From contig JACZZP010000015.1 in NCBI GenBank assembly GCA_015183035.1, forward strand, positions 1,364,001-1,428,000: DNA of 64,000 nucleotides, given 5' to 3'. Below the pieces are notes generated by a model that had not been told where the DNA came from, did not search any database, and saw only the letters and a list, made by a program, of their open reading frames with translations. Made by a program: the position numbers and the translations under genes. Positions 1 to 11,808 of the stretch are shown one piece after another. Each line of letters starts with the position of its first letter. Position 1 is the stretch's first letter. The DNA is from Meloidogyne chitwoodi. Its lineage: Eukaryota > Nematoda > Chromadorea > Rhabditida > Meloidogynidae.

Positions 1-29
1 AAAAAATATGAATTAAATAGTTAATAGTT

Positions 30-694
30 TTAAAAATATCTACTTGGAGAGACGAAGGGAACTAATTTATCGTTGCTGCGTCCAAAACCAACACCGTAGT
101 TGACATTTTTAAGGCATTGTCCACCGTGATTAAAGCATTGGTTCTTGTTTGAACAATCTTTTTCGTTACCAATAGAAAGTGCATATTTGGTGCCATAATT
201 TTCGAGACTGACGGTGAATGGCAGCCTGTAAAAATAAATATTTAGTCAGAAAAATTGGTCAGAAATAATTAACTTACAGATTGTCGTTGATCTTATTTTC
301 ATAACCACCATCGTCCAAGCAGTCTCTTAGTTGACCACCTGTGGAACGGACACCCACCTTCAAGGGAAGAGCTAACCCTTTGCCAAGCGTGAGGAGATCC
401 AATACGCATCCTGACTTTGCTGCACCATCACCTTTTTTGTAGATCAACTCACTGTTAAATAGAAGAAAATTACAAATTAAAAATTATTTAATAAATATAA
501 ACTCACAAGCCATCCTTAGCTTTTTGAATGACGCAGCTAGACTTCGCAGCCATATCCATCTTAGTAATTTTGCCTTTATTCATCATGTGCCCATTTCCGA
601 CTTTACCGCACCAGATCCCGCCTTCGAGCAGCAACAAAGAGACCAGGAACAGTTGGAGAAGAGAACGAGAGAGCAGAGGCAATGATGAATCCAT
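30..694 (-). CDS. Secreted cysteine-rich protein, unknown family
   Basis: Three exons join with GT-AG introns and consistent phase. The chosen start (codon 692-694) begins MDSSLPLLSRSLLQLFLVSL, a good signal peptide. An in-frame ATG at 733 would add a poorly fitting leader. The mature part has seven or so Cys residues (WCGKV, KSSCV, KSGCV, LRDCL, EKDCS, NQCFN, GGQCL) and ends PSRYF-stop at 30. The spacing C-x5-C-x5-C with NHGGQC resembles half of an EGF-like fold, but no family can be named. The exons are clearly richer in G and C than the neighbouring genes. A secreted, possibly host-interacting or cuticle protein is inference from the signal peptide only. Confidence 0.65.
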
Positions 695-986
695 TCTGTA
701 GAATCCCGAAGAGTGGCAGCAGCGCTTTTGCATTCCGGCCAAGTTGACGAATGAAGAGAATTTGTTGTTGTAGTTGAAGCAGCAATTTGTTGGTATAGAG
801 TTGTGTTATTTTAAAGAAAAAATTACATCACTTAAATACTTTTTTTTTGAAAAACAATTGACCTATATTAGCCTCTATAAAAGTTTTAATCAAAATTAGT
901 TTTTGAATAATATCTTTACAACTTTTATTTGTTTATCATTTCTTTATAAATAATAAAAATAGGTATATATATATATAAATAATATT

Positions 987-3900
987 TTATTTTCTAAAAC
1001 GTTTAAAAAGTGGATGTCTTTCATCAGCATTTCTTTTATTTGTTCCTCCTCCTCCTGATCTTTGTTGTGTTGAATAATTTATTGAATTTGCACCAGAGAA
1101 TGCAGACATATCAACATCTTTTCTATTAATTGCCTTATTTTGAATTCCATCATTTAATTCATCTTTTGTTTCTTCTTCTAAAGTTTCAATATCTGATGCT
1201 TGTAAAACTTGACTTAAAAGTTTTAATTGTTCATCTTTTGGTGCTAAATCTAAATGTTCTTTTGCCATATCTGGAAATTCATTAACAACTTTATATGCAT
1301 ATCCTTGATTAACTAAAAAACGTTGTCTTTTACGAGAATAAGCCATTTCTACTGTATCTTGTGATACAAGAGAATAAAAATAAGCATTAAATAAATCAGC
1401 ACTAAGCTTTTTAGCTCGTAAAATACGACCAAGTCTTTGAGCTTCTTGTCTTCGACTTCCACCATGTGCACTAATTTGAATAAGAACATTTGCTTCAGGT
1501 AAATCAAAGGAAGTATCTGCAACCTAAAATAAATATTTAAAATGTTTTTGAATAATTTTTTAAAATTTAAATATTATTCTATGTTTTATTGTAGCAGACT
1601 GTTTAAATGTCTAAAATTTAAAGGAAAGAATGAAAGGAGTTAAAAAAACATATTTATTTATTTCCTCATTCCAAAATTAAAAATTTAAATATAATAAATA
1701 AAAAAATAACCTTAGAAACAAATATTGTATTAACACGAGGATTATATTGAAAATTTTGAAGAATTTTCATTCGTTCTTGTTGTGAAGTTTGACCAAAAAG
1801 AAAAGGTTTATTCATTTGAATAGCAAATTTTTTGAGAGCAAAAACATTATCAGAAAAAACAATTATCTTTAAAATTACATATATTTTTTTAAATTTTATT
1901 AAAAAATAAACTTTATCATTTCTTCTTTCATGAAATCTAATAAGATATTGACAAACACGAAATTTATTTGGATTCATAACTGACAATAATAATTTTCTAT
2001 TTATTGAAGATTTTAAATAATAATCAAAAAATTCAGCAGTCATTGGACACCAAACCTTTTTTTAAATTATAATTATTTTAAATTAAAAAAAATATATATG
2101 TAAATAACCTCTGCACATTGGACACGAGCAATATGTCCAGCTTTTTGTAATTCCATCCAATTTGCTTCATATATTTTTGGACCAATCAAAAAATTTAAAT
2201 CAGTAATTTTATCATCTTCTCTAACAAGTGTTGCTGTTAATCCTAATTTACAATGTGCTCTAACTATTGTTAAAACACGACGAAACATTTTTGCAGGAAT
2301 TGTATGAACTTCTAAAAAATAAAAATATTTTTTTTTAAATTTTAATTATTTACCATCTAAAAGTAATAATCCCCATTCATTTCCATCAATATATCTCATT
2401 GCTTCTTCAGCCATATAAGCACGTTTTCCTGTATAAGCAACCATTGAATATGTACTAATACAAATAGTTGGTTTAAGAGCATCTGCTCCAGTTGGAACCA
2501 TATCACGAGCATCACGTGTAAATCTTTGTTAAATATTTTAGAATTTAGATATATAGTATATAATAGTATAGTTAGTCAAAAATTAATTTATACCGAATAA
2601 TTTGATTATCATTAATAGTTGACCAAAGCTATTTAAATTTAAAAATAAAATAAAAAAATAAATAAATATTTACCCTAAATTGTGATCTCCATTGTTCAAC
2701 ACTAACATTACTTGTTGCTAAAACCAAACTTAATGAAATAAAATATTAAAAAAAATATTCCTTCTCTATGTATTTACCATCTTTTATTTATTGTAGTTGC
2801 AGCAGTTACACCTACAAGTGTTTTTCCTGCACCACAAGGTAAAACAATTACCCCAGAACGAGCTCTACTATTTCCAAACATTTTTCTGAGACTTTTTTCT
2901 TGATAAGGTCTAAAAAAAGAAATTTTTAAATAAATAAAAAAATTTATTTTAATTTACCTTAATGTAGTTGCCGGTTTTAAATCTATTTTAAGATTTGGAT
3001 TGTTTGTATCATTACGAAAATCATATTCAGCAAGTAAAGGATATTCTAATTCAATACAACGTTTTTGAACTATTTCAATAGATTCTTGTTTAACTTTAAA
3101 AATTAAAAAAATTAATCTTAAAATTTAATTATTATTTTTTTTAATTAAAAAAATTACTTTCAAAAGCTAAAACTTCCAAACTTCGCAAAGCCTCAGATTC
3201 TTCATCATCTTCTTCATCAGTTAATTTACCAAAAAAATTATCATCTTCTTCAATATCTTTTTGTTGTTTATCTTGTAAAATTGTTTTTTCTTTTTCATTT
3301 GTTATTTTACTTTCTTCAATTGTTGAAGGTTTTAAGCTAATTAATAAATTTAAAAAAATTAACTATATAAAGTAATTTATTCTAACCTCGTTGGAAACTT
3401 AATTTTATTTTGTGGTTCATCCAACATTGTTATTTTAATCATCTCCTGTGTCTTATCCCCACCACTTGATGATTGATGTGTAGCTATTTCTTCGCTAGTA
3501 TTTGTTAAACATTCTTGTATAACTGAATCTTTTAGTAAACGTTGAATAACATCAGAATGTCTAGATTCTACAAAATATTTGTTCCTTTTCAATACTAATT
3601 TAACTTTGCCATAACTGAGAGTGCAGGCCTAGAAAAATATTAAATAAATTTTTTTTGAATTTCTTACCTCAATAAATTTTTTAATACCTTCAGGTAATGT
3701 AGTCTTACACAATCGGTCCAAATACTTAATAATATCACCAGTTTGTAATCCAATAGAAACAGCAGCGTAAAGTGAATAGGCCGTCAATTGATATTCATGA
3801 ATAAATTCAGGACGGCAAATTGGCTAAAAATAGTTTTTTTTAATAAAAATTAAAATTCTAAAAAATTTACTTTAATTAGGCCATTAATTCGCAATAAAAA

Positions 3901-4217
3901 TTTATTAAAATAATCTATCAATCACCTCAGCAATTGCAATCAAAAAATCAGATGCATGTTTATAGACAGGAGAAAAAGACTCCAAAAAAATATGTCCATC
4001 AGGTGCAACCCAGAGAGGTCTTGATGCATGATCCTTTTTAAGCTGCGTTTCTTTTCTATAATCATGAGCACCAAATTCATCTTCATTTTCAGTGGTCCCA
4101 CTTCCAAAGGCATCATCTAACCGTCGACTAGCTGCTTTCGGAGCTAAAAGTTAAAATTATTTAGTTATTGTTAACAGCTTATACAATACCTGATTTTTCT
4201 GTTGCAATAGAAGTCAT
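987..4217 (-). CDS. XPB: XPB/ERCC3 DNA helicase, TFIIH subunit
   Basis: ATP-dependent 3'-5' DNA translocase/helicase of TFIIH, acting in promoter opening and nucleotide-excision repair in the nucleus. The protein is built from about a dozen exons and starts MTSIATEKS. Motifs visible in order are Walker [16 protein letters not shown] (near 2800-2860), a DEVH box split by an intron (D at the exon end, [10 protein letters not shown] in the next, near 2290-2350), [14 protein letters not shown], the [12 protein letters not shown] segment, and motif [12 protein letters not shown] followed by [20 protein letters not shown]. The last strings match the XPB family almost residue for residue. The C-terminus is [10 protein letters not shown]. 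An intron inside the C-terminal helicase half (about 1868-1915) is open in frame, so its retention would not stop translation. The gene lies 176 bp downstream of a VMA21-like gene on the same strand. Confidence 0.96.
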
Positions 4218-4393
4218 TTAAATTAGAAAAAATCTAAAAAAAACAAAAAATTTATTAAAATTAAAGTTAACAAATTAAATAAAATATACAAATTAATATA
4301 TTTAAAATGAAAAAAAGTTAAAATATATTTATTTTATTGTACAAATTTTAATAGAATACACAAGAGATTTTGCTAATTTATTGCCTCTAATTT

Positions 4394-4742
4394 TTAGTCT
4401 TCTTTTTCAAATTCTAAAGGTTCTTTTCCTTCATCCCAAGCTGCATGAATCCATAAAGCTAAAACTAAATGTACCATTAAAACAGCTGCAATTGCTGAAT
4501 AAAGCATTGAATCACGACTTTGTAATCCAAAATAGCCTAAATTTAAAATAACTGTTTTTAGCATAAACCATTTTTTAACCTCCATTTTAATTTAAAGACA
4601 TACCTTCAAACACAACACTCTTAAGTAAAAACATTGAACCCAAAGGAAGTAATAAAATCAAAAAACTATAAGTAAATAAACTTTTCATTCGTTTCTGCAC
4701 TTTAGGATTTCGAAGATTTGGAATAACTTCAGAAGCTGACAT
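4394..4742 (-). CDS. VMA21-like V-ATPase assembly factor (copy 1)
   Basis: Small ER membrane protein of the VMA21 family, which helps assemble the V0 sector of the vacuolar ATPase. Two exons (intron about 68 bp, phase 1) give about 93 residues. There are two hydrophobic segments: SLFTYSFLILLLPLGSMFLL, and after the short loop FEGYFGLQSRDS a second one, MLYSAIAAVLMVHLVLALWI. Two helices flanking a short loop is the VMA21 layout. The C-terminus is EKED; yeast Vma21 ends in the dilysine signal KKED, so only one of the two lysines is kept. A second VMA21-like gene lies 530 bp upstream on the same strand and XPB follows 176 bp downstream. Confidence 0.8.
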
Positions 4743-5272
4743 TTTCCTGTTTAAAATTTTTAAATATAATTATTTTGAAAAAATTCTCAAATAATTAGTT
4801 AATATATTAGCAATTAATTAAAAAAATTACAATATGTTCAATAACAAGTTTATGCTTTAAAAAATGGTAATTTCTAAAAAAAATTACGTGAAATTTTAAA
4901 TTTATGTTGGGAGAATTAACGGATAAATTTTGTTGTATTTCATAATAAATTTCCATTATTTTAAATTTATTTTATAATAATTATAAAACTCTCTTTTAAA
5001 ATTTAGGCAAATCAAAATAATGAAATTTAAACTAAAAAATTATTTTTTTAACCTTCAAGTTATTTTTTTATTTTTGGATATGCCTTTAAAAAAATTTACA
5101 ATGAATACTATTTTTTAAAAGATGGTGTACGTTGTTCTTAAGGCGAAATAGAGCAAAACACGAGTAAAAAAATAAATCAGCAAAATTCTTAAAATTTAAT
5201 CGTATTTTGCAAATTAGGAAAAAGGAGACATTTTCTTAAACTCCTACATATCAATAAATTTTTATTTTATTT
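4743..5272. other. Intergenic spacer between the two VMA21-like genes
   Basis: AT-rich 530 bp with no supported coding or RNA gene. It holds the 3' UTR of the upstream copy. The size allows either an internal promoter or trans-spliced operon processing. Confidence 0.4.
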
Positions 5273-6110
5273 TTAATCGATCTTTTTACTTTCTGCCACG
5301 TTTTTTGTTTTAGTGCCAGTAATTGCTATAAGTTGTTCATCTCGATACGCAATCCAAGCAAACAATCCCAAAATAATATAAACTAATGCAGCTGCAACGA
5401 GTCCACCATATAAAACAGCTTTGTCGCGAGGCAAGTGGAAATGATCTAAATTTATCGATTAAATCAATCTCAATTGAAGTTTGATTTATTTTTACAATCT
5501 TGTTCACACAAAATCAGCAATTATTTTTATGTGCAAAATTTAAAATTGCGAACGCTTTAAAGTAATTGAACCCCAACTTTTTATTTTAAAAAATCATAAA
5601 TATTATACCCGTAAAAATGAAACGATAAGAGAAGTACATTGCAGCTAGCGGCACAATAATTAAAATCAAACTAAAGCCAATAAGTCGAGAAATGGCTCGC
5701 CCACATACTTCCTCTTGTTTTTCATCTAGTTGAGAAACTTCATTACCAGAGTCAAGCAATTCCACATCAGTTTCTTGAAGCTCATCACCAGTAGCCAATA
5801 ATTCTTCACGCTCTTCTAAATCAGCATTATCTTAATTTTATAGTTAAAATGTTGTATAAAAGTTAAATCTAAAAATTAAAAAATTAACCTTTTAAATATT
5901 TTTGAATGTCCAAATTTTAAATTATTACAAACCTTGAACATCTTCATCGGTACTGTTTCCGATACTTCGTTCATCTGCCGAGGAGCTAACAGAACTAATT
6001 GATAGTAATTTATCTTCTGTAACATCTACAACTCCTTCTTGAGATTTTGATGCTTCGTCTCCGTCAACAATGCTAATACTTTCTCCATTGCTTTGAGAAT
6101 GAGTACTCAT
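5273..6110 (-). CDS. VMA21-like V-ATPase assembly factor (copy 2)
   Basis: Three exons. Exon 1 encodes an acidic, Ser-rich cytosolic tail (MSTHSQSNGESISIVDGDEA onward). Exon 2 continues it (NADLEEREELLATGDELQE) into a first membrane helix, LIGFSLILIIVPLAAMYFSY. Exon 3 carries the loop TDHFHLPRDKAVLYGG, a second helix, VAAALVYIILGLFAWIAY, and the tail ending SKKID. The two-helix core matches VMA21 (V-ATPase V0 assembly chaperone of the ER). The last four residues, KKID, are a textbook dilysine ER-retrieval signal. The N-terminal extension of about 110 residues is longer than in typical VMA21 proteins of roughly 80-100 residues. The first intron joins CAAG to ATAATGCTG in phase 1. It lies between ORC3 and VMA21 copy 1. 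Confidence 0.82.
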
Positions 6111-6319
6111 TTATTTTAGTTTTAAATATAAAAATTAATAAAAATGATAAAATATTTAAGAGAAATAAAACTGTTAGATAAAAATCAGTTATAATAGAAA
6201 AAAATTAAAATTGAAAAATTATCCAAATTTTAAAAAATAATTCAAAAATGAGCAAATTGCGACAAAAAATAAAATGATAATCAAAAACTTTATTGAAAGA
6301 TGATGAAAATTTGAGTAAA

Positions 6320-8409
6320 TCAAGTTGATCTGAAGAGATCCTGTGTAAAAGTTGCGACCGGCAAGTAAATCAGACGGACAATTCCTTCACTAATTTGTTT
6401 TACTGCTCCAATGTATTCTAGCTAATTAAAAAAAAAGAAAATGAAGTCACCTTTGATATAAATTAATTCAAAATATTTAATAAAAAATTACCTGTGCAAC
6501 GGCAGCCATAAAACGTGCATTAAACTCCATTCCATTAACTGTTGGGGCAAACTGATAAAAAGTATCATAAAGTTTAGATAATTGAATTGCTGATCGATCT
6601 ATCCCATGTTGAATCAAAATACCATAAACTAAACAAATATCTAATTGCTGTTGTTTTTGTCCAATTTCTGAGGTTTGGCTTTTGGTATTTTCCCCTAATT
6701 GATAATCAATTTCTGTAGAAAGTGCTGGACTTAGTGAAACTACAATATTATCACCACAACCAGTAAGGCTGTATTCAGCAATAAATTTCCATTTCTGTTG
6801 CTAAAATAAAATTTTTATTTACATTTCAATTTTAAGAACTGGAATTGATATATAAAAAAACTCTTAAATTACCACGCATCTATCCAAAAATAATGTATTC
6901 AAATAATTTAATAATTCAAAATGCAAAGATTCAGATAATGGATGGCGTAACCTTTTCAAATCATTTTCCCTTTGCAAAATAAAGGCTGAAGTGTTTAGAG
7001 ATGCTTTTCTGACGGGGAAACGACTTCTTGATAGTCGATTTTTGCTGGAATTCTTGTCAGATTGATCTAAAATATTTTAAATAAGTTATAGATTTGTATT
7101 TGTTCACTTTACAAGTTTGCAAAATAAAAATAATTCATTAAAATTTTAAATTCCATAAAAATATTAATTTTCATACCGGGAGCATTATTTTCAAGTTCTT
7201 CAACATTCATTTTATTATAATTTTCGAGGTGATTAATTAGTTGTTTACAATTGACACGTTCTCTTTCAAGCTCTGTTCCAAAATGTTGTAAAACTGGAAG
7301 CAATGATTGTAATTTTGTAATCCAATTATCCTTTGTCCAAATTTTAGAAGATGATTTAAGCTTTCTAAAATATATAATTTGAAATTAAAAATACAAAAAA
7401 TCAACTCTAATAATATTTTGGAGAATTCAGGGTCATTTTGTAGCTTAAAATGTAATGCCGTTTTTCCTCCATCGAAACAAAGCAATGTAGAAAACCAGTT
7501 AATAAGAGTAGAATATATTTTCATTTGGTTTTGAAAAGAAATAATCTCTTGCTAAAATATTTTTTGTAAGAATTTTAAAAGGAGTGCCTACCTTCGTAGG
7601 TGGTTTTCTATTGTGAGCTGAATAACAACAAAGTGCTAAAATTAAAGATCGGCGCACACTATTTAATGATCGATTGTCCATTTCATACAGATAAGATGGA
7701 GCTTTAATTAAAATAGCATTTGAGTGAAGAAAATAAAGTGGAAGAGTTTCTTCAAGAAGAATTCGAAGAAAGACGTCAAATGGATGGAATGAAGCATTTG
7801 AAAGACGCATGTGAACGGCAATTTTACGAGGCATTCTGTCGTAAACAGTTGAAAATGAAATTTGCGTGAGAAAAACTAGGAAAACTTTGAATCTAAAAAT
7901 ATAAAATTTAATTTTAAAATGCAAAATTAACAATAAAAACCTTGCCCGTTTAATCCTTTCAATAAATTCTTTAAGAAATAAATAATCTGATCCATCGTGT
8001 TCCAGAAAGAAAATAATATTTTCTGCAGTAATTTCATCCAAAACTTTCAAGATATTAGAACTTGACTTTTGTTTAATTATATAAACGTTTGGAATCAATT
8101 TATTAATGAGATGAGTAAAACTAGGCCAGTCAATACAATGTCCAGAAAGGACCAATGAAGGAATTTGGCCTGAAATATTATCAAAAAATAATTTCTCAAA
8201 TACTAACCTTCATCTGAATCTTCAACCAAAATTTTTATCCTTTCTAAAATATCTCGAAAATAACATTCCACAGCCTTGTCAATACAAGAATCCAATTCTT
8301 TTACTAAACGAGTCAATAAATCTTTATTAAAACCTTTTAATGAAATTCTTTGATTTTTTTCCACTCGAGGAGGATAATAACAAACGCCAGAATTTGTTGT
8401 TTTATTCAT
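6320..8409 (-). CDS. ORC3: Origin recognition complex subunit 3
   Basis: ORC3 is a core subunit of the replication-origin-binding complex in the nucleus. The N-terminus (MNKTTNSGVCYYPPRV) is followed by an AAA-like segment, SLVLSGHCIDWPSFTHL, and SSSNILKVLDEITAENIIFF, then the region DRMPRKIAVHMRLS with FHPFDVFLRILLEETLPLYF, which fits the ORC3 middle domain. The C-terminus has LVYGILIQHGIDRSAIQLSK, then a winged-helix-like end, EFNARFMAAVAQLEYIGAVK, similar to the ARF-x-RAV-x-EL-x-FLGFIK region of ORC3. As in other ORC3 proteins there is no Walker A motif. The sequence is divergent, so the call rests on the C-terminal motif and the order of helices. It is the first gene of the same-strand cluster running down to XPB. 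Confidence 0.75.
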
Positions 8410-8666
8410 TCTCCATTTTAATTATTAATAAACCTATAAACATATAAATAACATTTTTAATAAAGAAACAAATAATTTAAGGAAAAACAAATCTATAAAA
8501 TAAACTAAAATTAACGTAAAATTTTTTATTTGAGAAAATAATGTAAAGGCATAAGAAAAGAAGGTGGAGAACTCAAAACCAACACAATAAGATATCTTCT
8601 AGAAAATCATTTTTACCTAACAAAATAATATATTTTAATATGTCGGTTCAAGTTAGAAAGAGATAT

Positions 8667-8791
8667 TTAAACTCGACAGTATTAAACTTGACTAAATTAA
8701 GCTACTTTTATTTTTTAACAATAAATTAGTCATATTTATTATTAAAAAATAAAAATAGCTTACTGTCGAAGTTAAATCATTGTCGAATTAA
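8667..8791. repeat. Imperfect inverted repeat, MITE-like
   Basis: Two arms of roughly 50-60 bp face each other around a short AT spacer. The left arm has ACTCGACAGTATTAAACTTG and AGCTACTTTTATTTTTTAA; the right arm reads TTAAAAAATAAAAATAGCT then ACTGTCGAAGTTAAATCATT. TTAA lies at both outer edges. It sits in the 490-bp spacer between ORC3 and the transporter, which otherwise shows nothing. Family unknown; a piggyBac-type TTAA target is only suggested. Confidence 0.45.
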
Positions 8792-8902
8792 GGAGGCACA
8801 AAAAAAAGCTTTTTAAAAAATAAACAATAATCGTTGTGTTAATAGCTTGTTAGTCATCGAATATAAACAAAAAAGGCACTTTAATTTAAATTTATAAAAA
8901 TT

Positions 8903-10980
8903 TTAATTTGATTGTAAATTCATTATTTGAATTATGTTAGCTGTAATTCCTGACCCAATTGCAAAAATTCCAAGTAAAATAACAAAAATATTTCTTCCAA
9001 TATAAAAATATCTTTCTTTTGAAGTAAGATTTAACTTGAAAATAAGTTGTTAAATTTTTCAGAAAACTAAAAAATATATTTAGATTACCTTCCAATCCTC
9101 CCAAAACGTGATTATTTGAAATAATGGTGGATATACTAAAGCACAAAGTGTTCCAGAAGTAACGCCAACTAACGGAATTAATACTGCCAAACGAGGAATA
9201 AGCACGGCCATTAGATAAGTAATAAATACCCAAAAGAATCTAAAGCCTTTGTCTATCATCTAAATTTAAATAAAATCTTCTTAAAATCAAGAAAAGAATT
9301 ACAAAATCATCAACATTTGGGAAGCGATTGCTGAACTTTCGCCTGAATCCTTTATAGAACATGTCAAAAACTACATACATAGCAATTGAATGACCAAGAA
9401 TAGACTGGACACAAAGAAACACGTTTATGACAGAATAAAGACTAGAAAAAATATGAAATGGAATATGAATTATATTTAAGATAAACTCCAAAATAATTTA
9501 ATCAATTACCCAGTATGTGGTACATTAACAGTAATAGTTTCAGCAACATTCTGACCAAATGCATTATATCCAAAAAACCCAATTGCCGTCATAAAAAGTG
9601 TACAAAGACACATTGTTGTTGGAAGAACCCCAAAATTGTCGAGAAAATCATCAGGATTGTCCAATTTATTTTCAATTGGTAAAATCATAGTCTGCCCTTC
9701 AAATGCGTACATTGACATTCCAATAAAAATTATCTGCACAAAAAATAAAATCCTTTGAGGGGACTTGGCACAACTTTTGTTTCAAGAAAAATAAAAAAAT
9801 TTGCGACCAAATTTTAGGGTTGCCTAAATATATGATCCAAGAATCCAGTATCTGGGAGCCTAAATCAAAAACCTCACAAATAAAATTTTTCTTCCTATCT
9901 ATAACTTTATGACTTAAGTGTTAATGTAACCAACCGTATCAGTGAAATTTGTAGATGCAGGTAATTCACTCCAATGACTTGGCTGTTGAAAAGTAAAGTT
10001 CATTATAACACCAGCTCCAAGTAGAAAGAAAACAGAAGAAACCATCGCAAAAAGACTGATCACCCGCATTTCTGTAAACATATTTGTTGCCATAATAAAT
10101 ATTGTTGCTAAAATTTATATAAATAAAAAAAAATACTTTAAAAAACCTATTGTTGCCATAAGGGTAGTTGAAGATCCTAATAACCATCCCAATAAATGAA
10201 TCATATTTTCAGAAATAAAGAGGATAGCTACCGAGCACATTCCTAGAAATAAAATAAAAAGAATTATTTGAAATTAAAAATACCAAGTTGGTAAAAAAGG
10301 ATAGTTATATTGACAACGTACCTTAAAATAAATATCTTAAAATGTAATAATCAAAAATAATTAACATTATTCGCTTGCTATTACTCCTCAAAAAAGGTAT
10401 GTCGCTCTTGTCACAAACCCGTTTTGCAAAATGACCATAATCAAGACTTGGAACACCGGTCCTAAAAAATAAAATAAAGATAATAAAATTTATTGATTTT
10501 ACTTTTTTGCAAGATGTTGTGATGAACGAACCAAGATATGATTACCAAACCAATTAAAACCGGCAATGACGATAGTGAGGATAAATGAAACCTAAATGAT
10601 ATGGCCAAGTGTATCTTATGGTAACTCATATAAAGGCATTAACAAATAATGTAAGTTAAAAATATATAAATTTAAATTAGTGGGATACCCATTTTCCACC
10701 GAGCATCCACGCATAAGGCAATGAAAAACAACCCGCATTGAACATACTCTTTGAAAGAGTTAGAACCGCTCGATGAGGACTAAAATAAATTTGTATAAAT
10801 TTTATTTAAAAATATAATTAACGTGATTACGTCGCCAACTCGGCATTCTGAACGAATTACCAAAGAGCGCAATTCACCACTAGAATCAGTTGAATTTGAA
10901 GTACGATCACCGCCACCGTTACTTACTACATTAATATTATTATTTATTTGCTGCTGTTGATACGAATCAGATTCGTGCAT
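8903..10980 (-). CDS. SLC36-like proton-coupled amino acid transporter (AAAP family)
   Basis: Multi-pass membrane transporter of the amino acid/auxin permease family, moving small neutral amino acids with protons across plasma or lysosomal membranes. The N-terminal cytosolic tail is Gln/Asn/Ser-rich (MHESDSYQQQQINNNINVVS). Transmembrane region 1 carries the hallmark LTLSKSMFNAGCFSLPYAW. A central exon has IGMSMYAFEGQTMILPIENK, the diagnostic SLC36/AAAP motif, then VLPTTMCLCTLFMTAIGFFG. Further helices are VFITYLMAVLIPRLAVLIPL and VTSGTLCALVYPPLFQIITF. The C-terminus ends IIQIMNLQSN, stop at 8903-8905. About ten exons are needed. Some middle boundaries (9730-10400) were not resolved, so the exact length is uncertain. 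The closest relatives would be the several SLC36-like genes of Caenorhabditis. Confidence 0.85.
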
Positions 10981-11399
10981 TTATTATCCAATATGTAACA
11001 AAATATTAATTTTTAATCACCCACCTATTGCAAAAAATGAATAATTTTGCTAAAAATCAAAGGTGAAAAATGGTGATAAATGATAAAAAATGTAAGTTAA
11101 CAAAAACAAACAAATCAATTTTGTTGCGTATTGAAAACATATGTAAATGATAACAAAAAGGAATTTTATTTGAATCATCTCTTGCCTCGGGCTAAAAATG
11201 CTAAAGAAAAATAATCCATCATTATCTTTTGCACATTTATTTCTTTCTCTAGCTGACCTCTCAAATTTACTTACACTTTTCATTTAGTTATATTTATTTT
11301 TAAGTACATATTAATTGAAATTTAATATCTTGAAGTTCCAAATGTTCAATCACAAATCTGTTATTTTATGTAAAAAACTTTACATATATTTATAGAAAC
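10981..11399. other. Intergenic, upstream of the transporter gene
   Basis: This AT-rich stretch upstream of the transporter start holds presumptive 5' UTR and promoter. A 78-codon open frame at 11050-11283 has no recognisable similarity or intron support and is not called. Confidence 0.35.
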
Positions 11400-11568
11400 T
11401 AGTGATCGGCAAGGGAGGGAGGTCGGGATTTTCCGGGATCTCGGTCCAGAAATCCCGTTTTTTTTGAATTTTTCGGGATTCGGGATTTTGGGTATCTAAA
11501 TCCCTCCGGTCACGCTTGAAAAAAAATCCATGATCGGGTTCCCGGAAATGCGATTTTGCCGGTCTCTA
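11400..11568. mobile_element. hAT-type MITE (169 bp) with 8-bp target duplication
   Basis: A G/C-rich island in AT-rich DNA. It starts TAGTGATCGGCAA and ends TTGCCGGTCTCTA; these are inverted copies matching at 11 of 13 positions. It is flanked by an exact 8-bp direct repeat, ATAGAAAC, at 11392-11399 and 11569-11576. An 8-bp duplication with TAG-x-G-x-YCGGCAA ends is characteristic of hAT elements. The interior is rich in CGGGATT-like subrepeats and has no open frame, so it is non-autonomous. Confidence 0.85.
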
Positions 11569-11576
11569 ATAGAAAC

Positions 11577-11808
11577 TAAGAAATATTCGCATATGTTTTA
11601 AAAAATTATCGTTAATTCAGTTCGGGTTTGTGTACATGTATTTAATATGTTCATAAGCAATATTTTTCATCTTTTGAATTAAATAATGACAAAAATTAGT
11701 CAAATAAAAGTTTAAAATATGTATAAAATTTTAATTAAAAATAAATTAAAACTGAAACAAATAAAATAAATTTATTAAAAAAATTATTATATTATTTTAT
11801 TAATAATT
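11577..11808. other. Spacer between MITE and beta-catenin-like 3' end
   Basis: Purely AT-rich sequence; nothing supported. Confidence 0.3.

Noticed and set aside
11050..11283. 78-codon minus-strand frame upstream of the transporter
   Set aside because: No family, no signal and no continuation; probably 5' flank of the transporter gene.
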